Below, piece after piece: positions 36,982-45,771 of a stretch of 64,000 nucleotides of DNA. Origin of the DNA: Microbacterium foliorum (lineage in GTDB: Bacteria; Actinomycetota; Actinomycetes; Actinomycetales; Microbacteriaceae). Location: NCBI RefSeq assembly GCF_003367705.1, contig NZ_CP031425.1, positions 2,108,001-2,172,000 of the forward strand, written 5' to 3'. The translations under genes and the position numbers were made by a program. The notes under the pieces were generated by a model that saw only the letters and a program-made list of their open reading frames with translations, did not search any database and had not been told where the DNA came from. Each line of letters begins with the position of its first letter. Position 1 is the stretch's first letter.

Positions 36982-37632
36982 ATGGCCCGCTCCCCCGAAT
37001 CCCCCGCGGCTCCCCGCGTCTCCCCGCCCGACCTCCCGCAGCATCTGGATCCGGCCTCCGCCCGACGCAGCGCCGACCTGCTCGCCGCGAGTCTCGATCT
37101 CACGGGAACCGTCGATCTCGCCCACTCCTCGCTCGAGCAGTGCGCGATCACCGCAGATGCCGATTCCGTGGATCTGACCGGCGCCACCCTGATCGATGTC
37201 GACCTCGGCGACGTGCGCATCGCCTCGCTGCGGATGCGCGATGCGAGCATCCGTCGGGTGCGCATCGGCGGAGGGCGGATCGGCACCCTCGATCTGAGCA
37301 GCGCCCGCATCGACGAGCTGCTGCTCGGCGATGTGCGCATCGACTACCTGAACCTCGGCGGAGCCAAGGCCACCGACGTCGAGATCGGGCGATGCGACAT
37401 CCGCACCGTCGACATGCCGCAGGCCGAACTGACCCGGGTGCGCTTCACCGACACCCGTTCCGACGAGGTCGACCCTCGGGGCATGCGGGCGACCCACACG
37501 GATCTGCGCGGGCTCGACGCGGCCGCGTTCCTCGACGCGAACAGTCTGCGCGGCACCACGCTGAGCGGGTTCCAGGTGCAGCAGCTGGCGCCTCTGCTGG
37601 CGGCGGGCATCGGCATCCAGGTCAAGGACTGA
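36982..37632 (+). CDS. Pentapeptide repeat protein
   Basis: This 216-residue protein folds mostly into A(D/N)LxX-type quadrilateral-helix repeats from about residue 40: LTGTVDLAHSSLEQC, then regular five-residue units such as IGTLDLSSARIDELLLGDVRIDYLNLGG and ATHTDLRGLDAAAFLDA. Proteins of this kind include DNA-mimic gyrase-protection factors, but most are of unknown function. It is divergent from ileS and overlaps the end of the ABC ATPase gene by 11 bp. Confidence 0.85.
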   Translation: MARSPESPAAPRVSPPDLPQHLDPASARRSADLLAASLDLTGTVDLAHSSLEQCAITADADSVDLTGATLIDVDLGDVRIASLRMRDASIRRVRIGGGRIGTLDLSSARIDELLLGDVRIDYLNLGGAKATDVEIGRCDIRTVDMPQAELTRVRFTDTRSDEVDPRGMRATHTDLRGLDAAAFLDANSLRGTTLSGFQVQQLAPLLAAGIGIQVKD

Positions 37633-39130
37633 TCGAGCCGCTCGCCTCCAGAAGCTCGCGCGTGAACGGATGCTGCGGTGCCGCGAACACGTCGGCGATC
37701 GGTCCCTGTTCGACGATCACGCCGTCCTGCATCACCAGCACCTCGTCGGCCATCGCGCCGACGACGTCGAGATCGTGCGAGACGAAGATCATCGTGAGCC
37801 GACGCTCCCGCTGCAGCCGACGCAGCAGCCGGAGCACCCGCTCCCGCACCGAGGGGTCGAGCGCGGAGACCGGCTCGTCGAGCACCAGCACGTCGGGATC
37901 CGCGGCGAGCGCGCGGGCGATCGCCGCACGCTGACGCTGTCCTCCCGAGAGCGCGATCGGCCGGCGGGCGGCATGAGACGCATCGAGACCGACCTCGGCG
38001 AGCAGTTCGGTCACCCGTGCTGCCCGCTGAGCGCGCGGTACCCCGCCGGCGGCGAGCGCCTCGCGGAGCGAGCGTGCGATCGTCCACCGCGGGTCGAAGG
38101 CACCGAGCGGATTCTGATGCACGAGCTGCACCCGCCGATCGCCGATCCATCGCAGGGATCCCGCATCGGGGGCCTCGATGCCCACGATCATCCGCGCCAG
38201 GGTCGTCTTGCCGGAGCCGGACTCCCCCACGATGCCGAGGGTGCGTCCACCCGGCACGGAGAACGATGCACCGCGCACGGCGGAGATCTCGCCGAAGTCC
38301 TTCGTCACCTCGACGGCGACGAGGACGGGGTCGGCGGCGCCTTCGGGGCTCTGATGCGGCTCATGCATGGTCGCCGCGATGAGCTGCCGGGTGTAATCGT
38401 GCTGCGGCGCCTCGAGCACGTCGCTCGTCGCCCCCTCTTCGACCACCCTCCCGTCGCGCATCACGAGCACGCGGTCGGCGATGCGTCGCACGGCGGCGAA
38501 ATCGTGGCTGATCAGCACCACGGCGGTGCCCGCATCGGCGATCTCCCGGAGCAGGTCGAGGATGCGCGCCTGCACGGTGGCATCGAGTGCGGTGGTCGGC
38601 TCATCGGCGACGAGCACCGCGGGGTCGGCGGCGAGCGCCGAGGCGATGAGGGCGCGCTGACGCAGACCCCCCGAGAGCTCGTGCGGGTACTGCCGCGCTC
38701 GTCGCTCGCCGTCGGGCATCCATACCCGGTGCAGCAGCTCCTGCACCCGGGACTGCAGCGCATGCCGCCCGGAGGCGAGCCGGTGGATGCGCAGCGGCTC
38801 GGCGATCTCGGAACCCACGCGCTGCAGCGGATCCAGCGAGACGAGGGCGTCCTGGGACACCAGACCGATGCGGCGCCCTCGGAGCGAGCGCCACCCGTGT
38901 TCGCCCAGTCCGCGGGCATCGGTACCGTCGACGACGAGCCGGTCCGCCTGCACTGTCGCCCCGTCTGGCGCGAGGCCGAGCAGGGCGCGGGCGGTGAGCG
39001 TCTTGCCGGCCCCGGACTCTCCCACGATCGCGACGCACTCACCACGGGCCACAGTCAGCGACACCCCGTCGACGACCGGAGCACCGCCGAAGTCGATGCG
39101 GAGCCCCTCCAGCTCCAGCGCGGCCGTCAC
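37622..39130 (-). CDS. Fused dual ATP-binding protein of a peptide ABC transporter
   Basis: This 502-residue protein joins two ABC ATPase domains like DppD and DppF. The first Walker A is GESGAGKT (37-44) and the second GESGSGKT (302-309). The signature motifs are LSGGLRQR and LSGGQRQR, with Walker B regions VLVADEPTTAL and VLVLDEPVSAL. It supplies energy for an Opp/Dpp-type importer. The GTG start overlaps the permease stop (GTGA). Such fusions are common in actinobacteria. Confidence 0.94.
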   Translation of the reverse strand: MTAALELEGLRIDFGGAPVVDGVSLTVARGECVAIVGESGAGKTLTARALLGLAPDGATVQADRLVVDGTDARGLGEHGWRSLRGRRIGLVSQDALVSLDPLQRVGSEIAEPLRIHRLASGRHALQSRVQELLHRVWMPDGERRARQYPHELSGGLRQRALIASALAADPAVLVADEPTTALDATVQARILDLLREIADAGTAVVLISHDFAAVRRIADRVLVMRDGRVVEEGATSDVLEAPQHDYTRQLIAATMHEPHQSPEGAADPVLVAVEVTKDFGEISAVRGASFSVPGGRTLGIVGESGSGKTTLARMIVGIEAPDAGSLRWIGDRRVQLVHQNPLGAFDPRWTIARSLREALAAGGVPRAQRAARVTELLAEVGLDASHAARRPIALSGGQRQRAAIARALAADPDVLVLDEPVSALDPSVRERVLRLLRRLQRERRLTMIFVSHDLDVVGAMADEVLVMQDGVIVEQGPIADVFAAPQHPFTRELLEASGSISP

Positions 39131-39939
39131 GAGGCACGCCCGTCCGCGCGGGCGCGCAGCACCCTGCCGACCACCGTCGCCGAGATCACCGTGAGGGTGA
39201 TGGCGATGCCGGGGAACACGGCGATCCACCACGCCTGGCCGAGCACGTTCCGCCCGCCCGCGAGCATCAGACCCCATTCCGGCGTGGGCTCCGACGGTCC
39301 GAGTCCGAGAAAGCTGAGTCCGGCGGCGGCGAGGATGCTCGAGCCGATGCCGATCGTCGCGAGCACGCTCAGCGACCCGAGCACCCCGGGCATCACATGC
39401 CGGAGGAACGCTGCGACAGGCGGAACCCCGAGGATGCGCGCGGCCTCGACATGCTCAGCTCGACGGAGGGTGCGCGTCTGCACGCGCGCGAGCCGGATGT
39501 ACACGGGCACGGCCGCGAGTGTCACGGCGATGGCGATGTTGACCGGTCCCGGTCCGAGGACCGCCACGACCACGAGCGCCACCAGGAACTCGGGGAACGC
39601 CATGAGCACGTCGTTGACCCGCATCAGCGCCGCGTCGACGGCGCGGGGAGCGAGCGCGGCGAGCGCGCCGACGAGCAGCCCCACCGCCAGCGCGATGCCC
39701 GTCGCGAGCAGGCCGATGCCCACCGAGCGACCCGTCCCGTACACGAGCCGTGAGTAGACGTCGCGCCCGCTCTGATCGGTGCCGAGCAGATGCGCGGGGC
39801 TCGGGGGGAGCATGGCGGCCCGCACCTCCGTCTGCAGCGGGTCGTGCGTGGCGAGCACCCCGGGGAACACGGCGGCGAAGGCGATCACCAGCAGCACGAC
39901 CGAGGCCCCCCACACCAGTGCCGTCTGCGCGCGCGTCAT
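39127..39939 (-). CDS. Peptide ABC transporter permease (DppC-like)
   Basis: This 270-residue permease of the DppC/OppC type has about six transmembrane segments. The domain begins LLGTDQSGRDVYSRLVYGTGRSV and has the EAA-loop EHVEAARILGVPPVAAFLRHVMPG that contacts the ATPase. It starts at an ATG overlapping the previous permease stop (ATGA). Together with its neighbours it forms the channel of the importer. Confidence 0.93.
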   Translation of the reverse strand: MTRAQTALVWGASVVLLVIAFAAVFPGVLATHDPLQTEVRAAMLPPSPAHLLGTDQSGRDVYSRLVYGTGRSVGIGLLATGIALAVGLLVGALAALAPRAVDAALMRVNDVLMAFPEFLVALVVVAVLGPGPVNIAIAVTLAAVPVYIRLARVQTRTLRRAEHVEAARILGVPPVAAFLRHVMPGVLGSLSVLATIGIGSSILAAAGLSFLGLGPSEPTPEWGLMLAGGRNVLGQAWWIAVFPGIAITLTVISATVVGRVLRARADGRAS

Positions 39940-40877
39940 CGGTCCCTCCCCCGTGCGGTGCGCAGCCGCGGGTCGAGGAGCGGATGCAGCAGCTCGACCA
40001 CGAGGTTGACGACGACGAAGACGATCGCACTGAACAGGATGACGCCCGTGATCACCGGCAGGTCGCGATTGCTGATGGCGGCGAGCGTGACACGGCCGAG
40101 TCCCGACCTCGCGAAGACGGTCTCGACCAGCACGGCGCCGCCCAGGACGGAGCCGGTCAGGTACGCCGCGAGGGTCATCGCGTTCGCCGCACCGTGTCGG
40201 AGCCCGTGACGCAGCGTGAACCACGAGCCCCCGGCGCCGCGCGCCCGCACGGTGTCGGCGAACGGCATCCGCTCCGCCTGGACCAGTCCGTCGCGCAGCA
40301 CCTGGCTGAGCAGCGCGGCGACGGGCAGCGCGAGCGTGACGGCCGGCAGCACGATGGTCGCCGGGTTGCGCGCCCCCGAGACAGGGAACCACCCCAGCCC
40401 GAACGCGAAGACGCTCAGCAGCAGGAGACCGATCCAGAACACCGGCGACGACAGGATCACGAGCTCGATCCCCGCCGCGACGGCGCGCGCCACCTGCCCC
40501 CGCACGAGCAGTGCCGCGGCGAGCGCGAGCACCACGGCGATCACGAGCGCCAGCGCAGAGAGCTGCAGAGTCGAGCCGAGCTGGCGACCGATCACCTCCG
40601 TGACCGGCATCCGCAGCTGGTAGGACTCGCCGAGGTCGCCACGGGCGAGCTGCGAGATGAACGAGAGGTACTGCTCCAGTGGCGGGCGGTCGAGACCGAG
40701 CTCCGCGCGGATGCCGTCTTTCACGGCGTCGCTGACCTGAGCCTGGGGCCCGAGCATCACCGACACCGGGTCGCCGGGGATGACCCGGAACGCGAGGAAG
40801 ACCAGGGTGGCGGCACCCCACAGCACGATCACGACCGTGCCTGCGAGTCCCGCGATCCTCACGAGCGCCGTCTTCAC
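39936..40877 (-). CDS. Peptide ABC transporter permease (DppB-like)
   Basis: This 313-residue permease has the DppB/OppB pattern: a first helix, then the exposed GDPVSVMLGPQAQVSDAV loop, LGLDRPPLEQYLSFI, and later helices ending with NRDLPVITGVILFSAIVFVVVNLVVELLHPLLDPRLR. The cytoplasmic EAA-like loop is ADTVRARGAGGSWFTLRHGLRHG. It begins 94 bp after the substrate-binding gene. Confidence 0.93.
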   Translation of the reverse strand: MKTALVRIAGLAGTVVIVLWGAATLVFLAFRVIPGDPVSVMLGPQAQVSDAVKDGIRAELGLDRPPLEQYLSFISQLARGDLGESYQLRMPVTEVIGRQLGSTLQLSALALVIAVVLALAAALLVRGQVARAVAAGIELVILSSPVFWIGLLLLSVFAFGLGWFPVSGARNPATIVLPAVTLALPVAALLSQVLRDGLVQAERMPFADTVRARGAGGSWFTLRHGLRHGAANAMTLAAYLTGSVLGGAVLVETVFARSGLGRVTLAAISNRDLPVITGVILFSAIVFVVVNLVVELLHPLLDPRLRTARGRDR

Positions 40878-40971
40878 CGTTCGCGCCCTCTCGACGATGC
40901 CCGAGCACCCCTGCGCGCGCGCTCGCTCACGAACGATACCGCAGCGTCACAGGGGCCCGGGGTTCCGGCGG

Positions 40972-42582
40972 TCAGCGGACGCTGACGTCGTAGAACAGGG
41001 GGCGCCCGTACAGGTCGTACGCTAGGCCGTCGATCCGCTCTCCCACGGCCGTGATGGCGGAGGGGCTGTAGAGCGGGACGATCGCCGTGTAGTCCGCGTT
41101 CCACTCCTGCACCTGCGTGTAGATATCGTCACGGACCGTCTGATCGCTGGACGCAACCGCCTGTTCGAGCAGGGAATCGACGTTCGGGTCGGTGACCTGC
41201 GACGCGTTCTGGAACCCGTCCGTGTGCAGGTGCGCACGCAGGAAGTCCGGATCGACACCCGAGAAGCCCCAGTCGGTGAGGTCGAAGGTCTTCGGCTCGT
41301 ACTGCTCGTTGTACGCACCGGGATCGAGCTCTTCGCGCACCACCTCGAAGCCGATCTTCTTGAGGTCGGACTGGATCGCGTTGGCGAGCGCCGCCCGGTC
41401 GTCCGGCACGGGCGTCCACGCGATCCATCGCACGGACAGCCGCTTGCCGTCCTTCATACGGATGCCGTCGCCGTCGCGCGCGGTCCAGCCGGCCTCGTCG
41501 AGAAGCGCGCCCGCCGCGTCGGGGTCGAACGGGTGCTCGCCCTCGAGCGCCGCGTCGTAGCCGGGGGTGGTGGATCCGAGGACGCTCCACGCGCGAGGGA
41601 ACTGACCGAAGAAGATCTCCTCGACGGCGGCGTCGACGTCGATGCCGCGCGCGAAGGCCTGACGCACCTTCTCGTCGGCGAACACGCCGTACTTCTCGTT
41701 GAGGTACAGCGAGTACGGCAGGCCCGGGTACTCGACGGAATCCACCGTGATACCCTCGCCCAGTCCGCCCGCGAGGTTCGGCGGGATGTTGCTGGCGAGG
41801 TCGGCCTCTCCGCTCTCGATGACGCCGGTGCGCACCGATGCCTCGGGCTGGATCTCCACGCGCAGCGTCTCGACGCCGGGTGCCTTCGAGCCGTGCGGTC
41901 CCCAGGCGTAGTCGTCGTTGCGGGTGTAGACGATCTCCTGATCCGGCGTGTACTCGGTGAGCTCGTACGGGCCGGTTCCCACCGTGATGCCGGGGCCACC
42001 GGCCTTCAGCTGGTCAGCGGAGTCCGCGAGGACCGCCGGCGAGTAGAACCCGAGCTGCGGGGTGCTCGCGGCCTGCAGGAACGGGGCGTACGGCTGACTG
42101 AACCGCACCGTCACGGTGTGCTCGTCGACGACTTCGGTGCCCTCGTAGAAGTCCGCCCCCATCATGCTGGCCGCCTGCGCCGACTCCGTCTCGGGGTCGA
42201 CGATGCGATCGAAGTTCGCCTTGACCGCCTCGGCGTCGAAGGGCTCCCCGTCGGTGAAGGTCACGTCGTCACGGAGGGTGAACGTGTACTCGGTGCTGTC
42301 GGGCGAGACCTTCCAGTCCTTCGCCAGCCAGGCGCTGAACGAGCCGTCGTCCTCCTGGAAGACCAGGGAGTCCAGCACCGCGCGCTGCACCATCCCCGAG
42401 ACGTCGAGCTGGCTCACCTGCGGATCCATGTGTCCCGCAGCGAGGTTCGCTCCCTCGATCGACCACACGAGCTCACCGCCGTCGGCGTCGGACGCGGGGG
42501 CCGCGCAGGCGCTCAGCAGGAGCGCGCTCGCGGCGAGGGCGGCACCGAGCGGGATCGCGCGGCGCAGAAGAGTGTGGGGCAT
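40972..42582 (-). CDS. Substrate-binding lipoprotein of a peptide ABC transporter
   Basis: This 536-residue SBP_bac_5 protein has a lipoprotein signal ending LLLSAC. Family marks are FDAEAVKANFDRI and YEFTLRDDVTF-like text (here TEYTFTLRDDVTFTDGEPF). The ligand may be peptides, opines, nickel or other small solutes; it cannot be told from sequence. It heads an operon with two permeases and a fused ATPase. The ATG has a GAGGAAC ribosome site, and a TACAAT hexamer lies 64 bp upstream. Confidence 0.93.
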   Translation of the reverse strand: MPHTLLRRAIPLGAALAASALLLSACAAPASDADGGELVWSIEGANLAAGHMDPQVSQLDVSGMVQRAVLDSLVFQEDDGSFSAWLAKDWKVSPDSTEYTFTLRDDVTFTDGEPFDAEAVKANFDRIVDPETESAQAASMMGADFYEGTEVVDEHTVTVRFSQPYAPFLQAASTPQLGFYSPAVLADSADQLKAGGPGITVGTGPYELTEYTPDQEIVYTRNDDYAWGPHGSKAPGVETLRVEIQPEASVRTGVIESGEADLASNIPPNLAGGLGEGITVDSVEYPGLPYSLYLNEKYGVFADEKVRQAFARGIDVDAAVEEIFFGQFPRAWSVLGSTTPGYDAALEGEHPFDPDAAGALLDEAGWTARDGDGIRMKDGKRLSVRWIAWTPVPDDRAALANAIQSDLKKIGFEVVREELDPGAYNEQYEPKTFDLTDWGFSGVDPDFLRAHLHTDGFQNASQVTDPNVDSLLEQAVASSDQTVRDDIYTQVQEWNADYTAIVPLYSPSAITAVGERIDGLAYDLYGRPLFYDVSVR

Positions 42583-42645
42583 GCTGTTCCTCGGGAGGGA
42601 ATGCGGGGAGACGACGCGGATGCATCAGTTCTTGGACTCGATGCA

Positions 42646-42651
42646 ATTGTA
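42646..42651 (-). promoter_or_regulatory. -10 hexamer of the peptide transporter operon
   Basis: TACAAT on the minus strand upstream of the lipoprotein gene. It is followed by TGCATC...GATGCA (13-bp spacer), an inverted repeat that could be an operator near the transcription start. Confidence 0.55.
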
Positions 42652-42667
42652 GATCCTGCGCACACCC

Positions 42668-42694
42668 CCGGGGGTCGGGAGGCACGACCCCCGG
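42668..42694. promoter_or_regulatory. 27-bp inverted repeat in a divergent promoter region
   Basis: Perfect 10-bp arms CCGGGGGTCG and CGACCCCCGG are separated by 7 bp. It lies upstream of both the transporter -10 and the valS -10, where a regulator could bind. A DNA cruciform or a transcription hairpin is the alternative reading. Confidence 0.5.
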
Positions 42695-42725
42695 CGATGA
42701 CGGGTCGCGCCAGGATCGTGGCGAT

Positions 42726-42731
42726 TAGACT
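42726..42731 (+). promoter_or_regulatory. -10 hexamer of valS
   Basis: TAGACT lies 66 bp before the valS ATG, predicting a leader of about 60 nt with a GAGGAG ribosome site. Confidence 0.5.
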
Positions 42732-42797
42732 GTGGGGCACAACCCACACTCAGGCACGCTCACACAGTGCCGCACACATCGCTCGAGGAGATCTTCC

Positions 42798-45392
42798 ATG
42801 TCCGTGATTCCCGACAAGCCCGTACTCGAAGGTCTCGAAGCGAAGTGGGGTGAGTCGTGGTCCGAGCAGGGCACCTATCTGTTCGATCGACTGCGCGCCG
42901 CCCAGTCCGGCCGTGAGGGCGTCTACTCGATCGACACCCCTCCGCCGACGGCCTCCGGCAGCCTGCACATCGGTCACGTGTTCTCGTACACGCACACCGA
43001 CGTCAAAGCGCGCTTCGAGCGCATGCGCGGCAAGAACGTGTTCTACCCGATGGGCTGGGACGACAACGGGCTGCCCACCGAGCGCCGCGTGCAGAACTAT
43101 TACGGCGTGCGCTGCGATCCGACGCTCCCCTATCGGAACGACTTCACGCCGCCGTTCGAGGGCGGCGACAACAAGTCGAGCCGTGCCGCCGACCAGGTGC
43201 CGATCAGCCGACGCAACTTCATCGAACTGTGCGAGCGTCTGACCATCGAGGACGAGAAGCAGTTCGAGGCTCTGTTCCGTCTGCTGGGCCTCTCGGTCGA
43301 CTGGAGCCAGACCTACCGCACCATCTCCGACGACACCATCCGTCAGAGCCAGCTCGCGTTCCTGCGCAACCTCGAGCGCGGCGAGGCCTACCAGTCGCTC
43401 GCGCCGACCCTGTGGGACATCGACTTCCGCTCCGCCATCGCCCAGGCGGAACTCGAAGACCGCGAGCAGCAGGCCGCGTATCACACGATCGATTTCCCCT
43501 TCGCGGACGGATCCGGATCGATCACGATCGAGACCACCCGCCCCGAGCTGCTCCCCGCCTGCGTCGCGATCGTGACGCACCCCGAGGGCCCGCACAAGCA
43601 CCTGATCGGCACGAAGGTGCGCACGCCGTTCTTCGGCGCCGAGATCGAGATCCACGGACACCACCTCGCCCAGCCCGACAAGGGCACGGGCGCTGCCATG
43701 GTCTGCACCTTCGGTGATGTGACCGACATCATCTGGTGGCGCGAGCTGCGCACCACCAGCGGCGGCGATCTGCCGAACATGACGACCATCGGACTCGACG
43801 GACGCTTCCTGCCCTCCGCGCCGTCGATCGTCGCGAACGCCGAGGCCATCGACTGGTACACGGCCGAACTCGCCGGCAAGACCGTGTTCTCGGCACGCAA
43901 GGCCATCGTCGAGAAGCTGCAGGAGACCGGCGATATGACTGCGGTCGGCAAGCCGTTCACCCACGCGGTGAAGTTCTTCGAGAAGGGTGACCGCCCCCTC
44001 GAGATCGTCTCGACCCGTCAGTGGTACATCCGCAACGGCGCCCGCGATGCGCAGCTGCGCGATCAGCTCCTCAGCCACGGCACGGACGTCGCCTTCCACC
44101 CCGACTTCATGCGCGTGCGCTACGAGAACTGGGTCGGCGGCCTGACCGGCGACTGGCTCGTGTCCCGACAGCGCTTCTTCGGCGTGCCGATCCCGCTGTG
44201 GTACGGACTCGACGACAACGGCGACCGCGACTACGACCGCGTGCTCGCGCCCGACCACGCGTCCCTGCCCATCGACCCGACCACCGACGTACCGGCCGGC
44301 TACACCGAGGATCAGCGGGGAGCGGCCGGGGGCTTCGAGGCCGAAGCCGACATCCTCGACACGTGGGCGACCTCGTCTCTCACCCCGCAGCTCGCGGGCG
44401 GATGGCAGCGCGACGAGGAGCTGTGGAACCTCACCGCCCCGTTCGACCTGCGCCCGCAGGGTCAGGACATCATCCGCACCTGGCTGTTCTCGACCATGCT
44501 GCGCTCCACTCTCGAAGACGGCCGCGCGCCGTGGCGCAACGCCGCCATCTCCGGCTTCATCGTCGACCCCGACCGCAAGAAGATGTCGAAGTCCAAGGGC
44601 AACGTGGTGACTCCGGCGGACATCCTCGAGACCCACGGATCCGACGCGGTGCGCTACTGGGCCGCCTCCAGCCGCCTGGGAATGGACGCCGCGTTCGACC
44701 CTCAGAACCCGACGCAGGTGAAGATCGGCCGTCGTCTCGCGATCAAGGTGCTGAACGCCGCCAAATTCGTGCTCTCGTTCCCGGTGCCGGACGGCGCGCA
44801 GGTCACGCATGCTCTCGACGCCTCGATGCTGACCGCACTCGATGCCGTGATCGTCGAGGCGACGAAGGCGTTCGAGAACTATGACCAGGCCAAGGCACTC
44901 GAGGTCACCGAAGCGTTCTTCTGGACCTTCTGCGACGACTACCTCGAGCTCGTCAAGGAGCGCGCCTACAACCAGAACGATGTCGGACAGGCATCCGCGG
45001 CACTCGCCCTGCGACTGGCGCTCTCGACGCTGCTGCGGCTGCTCGCCCCCATCCTGTCGTTCGCGACCGAAGAGGTGTGGTCGTGGTTCGAGGAGGGATC
45101 GGTGCACACCGCGTCCTGGCCCGAGCCGCTCGGCATCGAGGGCGACACGGCCGTGCTGTCGGCGGCGAGCGAAGCCCTGATCGGCATCCGCCGCGCGAAG
45201 ACCGAGGCGAAGGCATCGCAGAAGACCCCGGTCTCGCGTGCGGCGATCGCCGCCCCGGCAGCCAAGCTCGACGCGCTGCGCGCCGCGGCCGACGACCTCC
45301 GCGCGGTCGGACGCATCGCGGAGCTCGAGTTCGCCGAAGCGGAGTCGTTCGCGGTCACCGCGATCGAGCTCGCCCCGGTCGAGGGCGCCTGA
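42798..45392 (+). CDS. valS: Valyl-tRNA synthetase
   Basis: This 864-residue class Ia synthetase charges tRNA-Val. HIGH is at 57-60 (SGSLHIGHVF) and KMSKS at 595-599, with the CP1 editing domain between them. The length and the active-site text (PPPTASGSLHIGH, YPMGWDDNGLPTERRV) match the actinobacterial form; the C-terminal coiled coil of other bacterial ValRS appears short. The ATG at 42798 has GAGGAG eight bases before it. The stop overlaps the next ATG (TGATG). Confidence 0.96.
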   Translation: MSVIPDKPVLEGLEAKWGESWSEQGTYLFDRLRAAQSGREGVYSIDTPPPTASGSLHIGHVFSYTHTDVKARFERMRGKNVFYPMGWDDNGLPTERRVQNYYGVRCDPTLPYRNDFTPPFEGGDNKSSRAADQVPISRRNFIELCERLTIEDEKQFEALFRLLGLSVDWSQTYRTISDDTIRQSQLAFLRNLERGEAYQSLAPTLWDIDFRSAIAQAELEDREQQAAYHTIDFPFADGSGSITIETTRPELLPACVAIVTHPEGPHKHLIGTKVRTPFFGAEIEIHGHHLAQPDKGTGAAMVCTFGDVTDIIWWRELRTTSGGDLPNMTTIGLDGRFLPSAPSIVANAEAIDWYTAELAGKTVFSARKAIVEKLQETGDMTAVGKPFTHAVKFFEKGDRPLEIVSTRQWYIRNGARDAQLRDQLLSHGTDVAFHPDFMRVRYENWVGGLTGDWLVSRQRFFGVPIPLWYGLDDNGDRDYDRVLAPDHASLPIDPTTDVPAGYTEDQRGAAGGFEAEADILDTWATSSLTPQLAGGWQRDEELWNLTAPFDLRPQGQDIIRTWLFSTMLRSTLEDGRAPWRNAAISGFIVDPDRKKMSKSKGNVVTPADILETHGSDAVRYWAASSRLGMDAAFDPQNPTQVKIGRRLAIKVLNAAKFVLSFPVPDGAQVTHALDASMLTALDAVIVEATKAFENYDQAKALEVTEAFFWTFCDDYLELVKERAYNQNDVGQASAALALRLALSTLLRLLAPILSFATEEVWSWFEEGSVHTASWPEPLGIEGDTAVLSAASEALIGIRRAKTEAKASQKTPVSRAAIAAPAAKLDALRAAADDLRAVGRIAELEFAEAESFAVTAIELAPVEGA

Positions 45393-45607
45393 TGCAGCTG
45401 GGCACGCGATGGGCGGCGGGCTCCGAGGCCCCCGCGTCGGTCCCGGCGGCGCTGCGTCCCGCGATCGCGGAGGTCGAATCCCGCGGGCTCGCCGGACACT
45501 GGACGCTGACGTGGCTCGAAGGCCGCGCCATCGCCGAGCTGGACGCGGGCTGGGAGGTCGTGCAGACGCCGTCCGGCGATGTCGTCGCCCGCCCCTTCGA
45601 GGACTGA
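45392..45607 (+). CDS. Small conserved protein coupled to valS
   Basis: This 71-residue soluble protein starts inside the valS stop codon (TGATG). It has a short helical first half (PAALRPAIAEVESRGL) and a beta-hairpin (HWTLTWLEGRAIAELDAGWEVVQTPSGDVVARPFED). I recognise no domain. It could help fold or regulate the synthetase, or simply share its promoter. Confidence 0.7.
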   Translation: MQLGTRWAAGSEAPASVPAALRPAIAEVESRGLAGHWTLTWLEGRAIAELDAGWEVVQTPSGDVVARPFED

Positions 45608-45661
45608 GCTCACCGCACCGAGCTCTCCGCACGGACCTCTCCGCACTGACCTCTCCGCACA
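45606..45661 (+). repeat. Four tandem 14-bp repeats before a terminator
   Basis: Four direct 14-bp units (GAGCTCACCGCACC, GAGCTCTCCGCACG, GACCTCTCCGCACT, GACCTCTCCGCACA) begin in the last bases of the stop codon and run up to the terminator hairpin. No reading frame uses them. Confidence 0.8.
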
Positions 45662-45703
45662 GACGAAGCCCCCTGCACGCCGTCTCCGGCAGGGGGCTTC
45701 GTC
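45662..45703 (+). terminator. Terminator of the valS operon
   Basis: A perfect 15-bp stem GACGAAGCCCCCTGC with its complement (45689-45703) and a 12-base loop, ending GGCTTCGTC and followed by GAGG rather than a T-tract. Confidence 0.82.
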
Positions 45704-45759
45704 GAGGCGCGCTCGTGTCACTGCCGTCGCCGCGCACCGCGGACCGGCCCGGTCGTGGC

Positions 45760-45765
45760 TAGGCT
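45760..45765 (+). promoter_or_regulatory. -10 hexamer of leaderless M3 peptidase gene
   Basis: TAGGCT, then six bases (CGATGG), then ATG at 45772. Confidence 0.5.
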
Positions 45766-45771
45766 CGATGG

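Noticed and set aside
42750..45737. A 995-codon open frame on the minus strand opposite valS
   Set aside because: It is the shadow of valS; the composition is arginine-rich and repetitive, with no recognisable domain.
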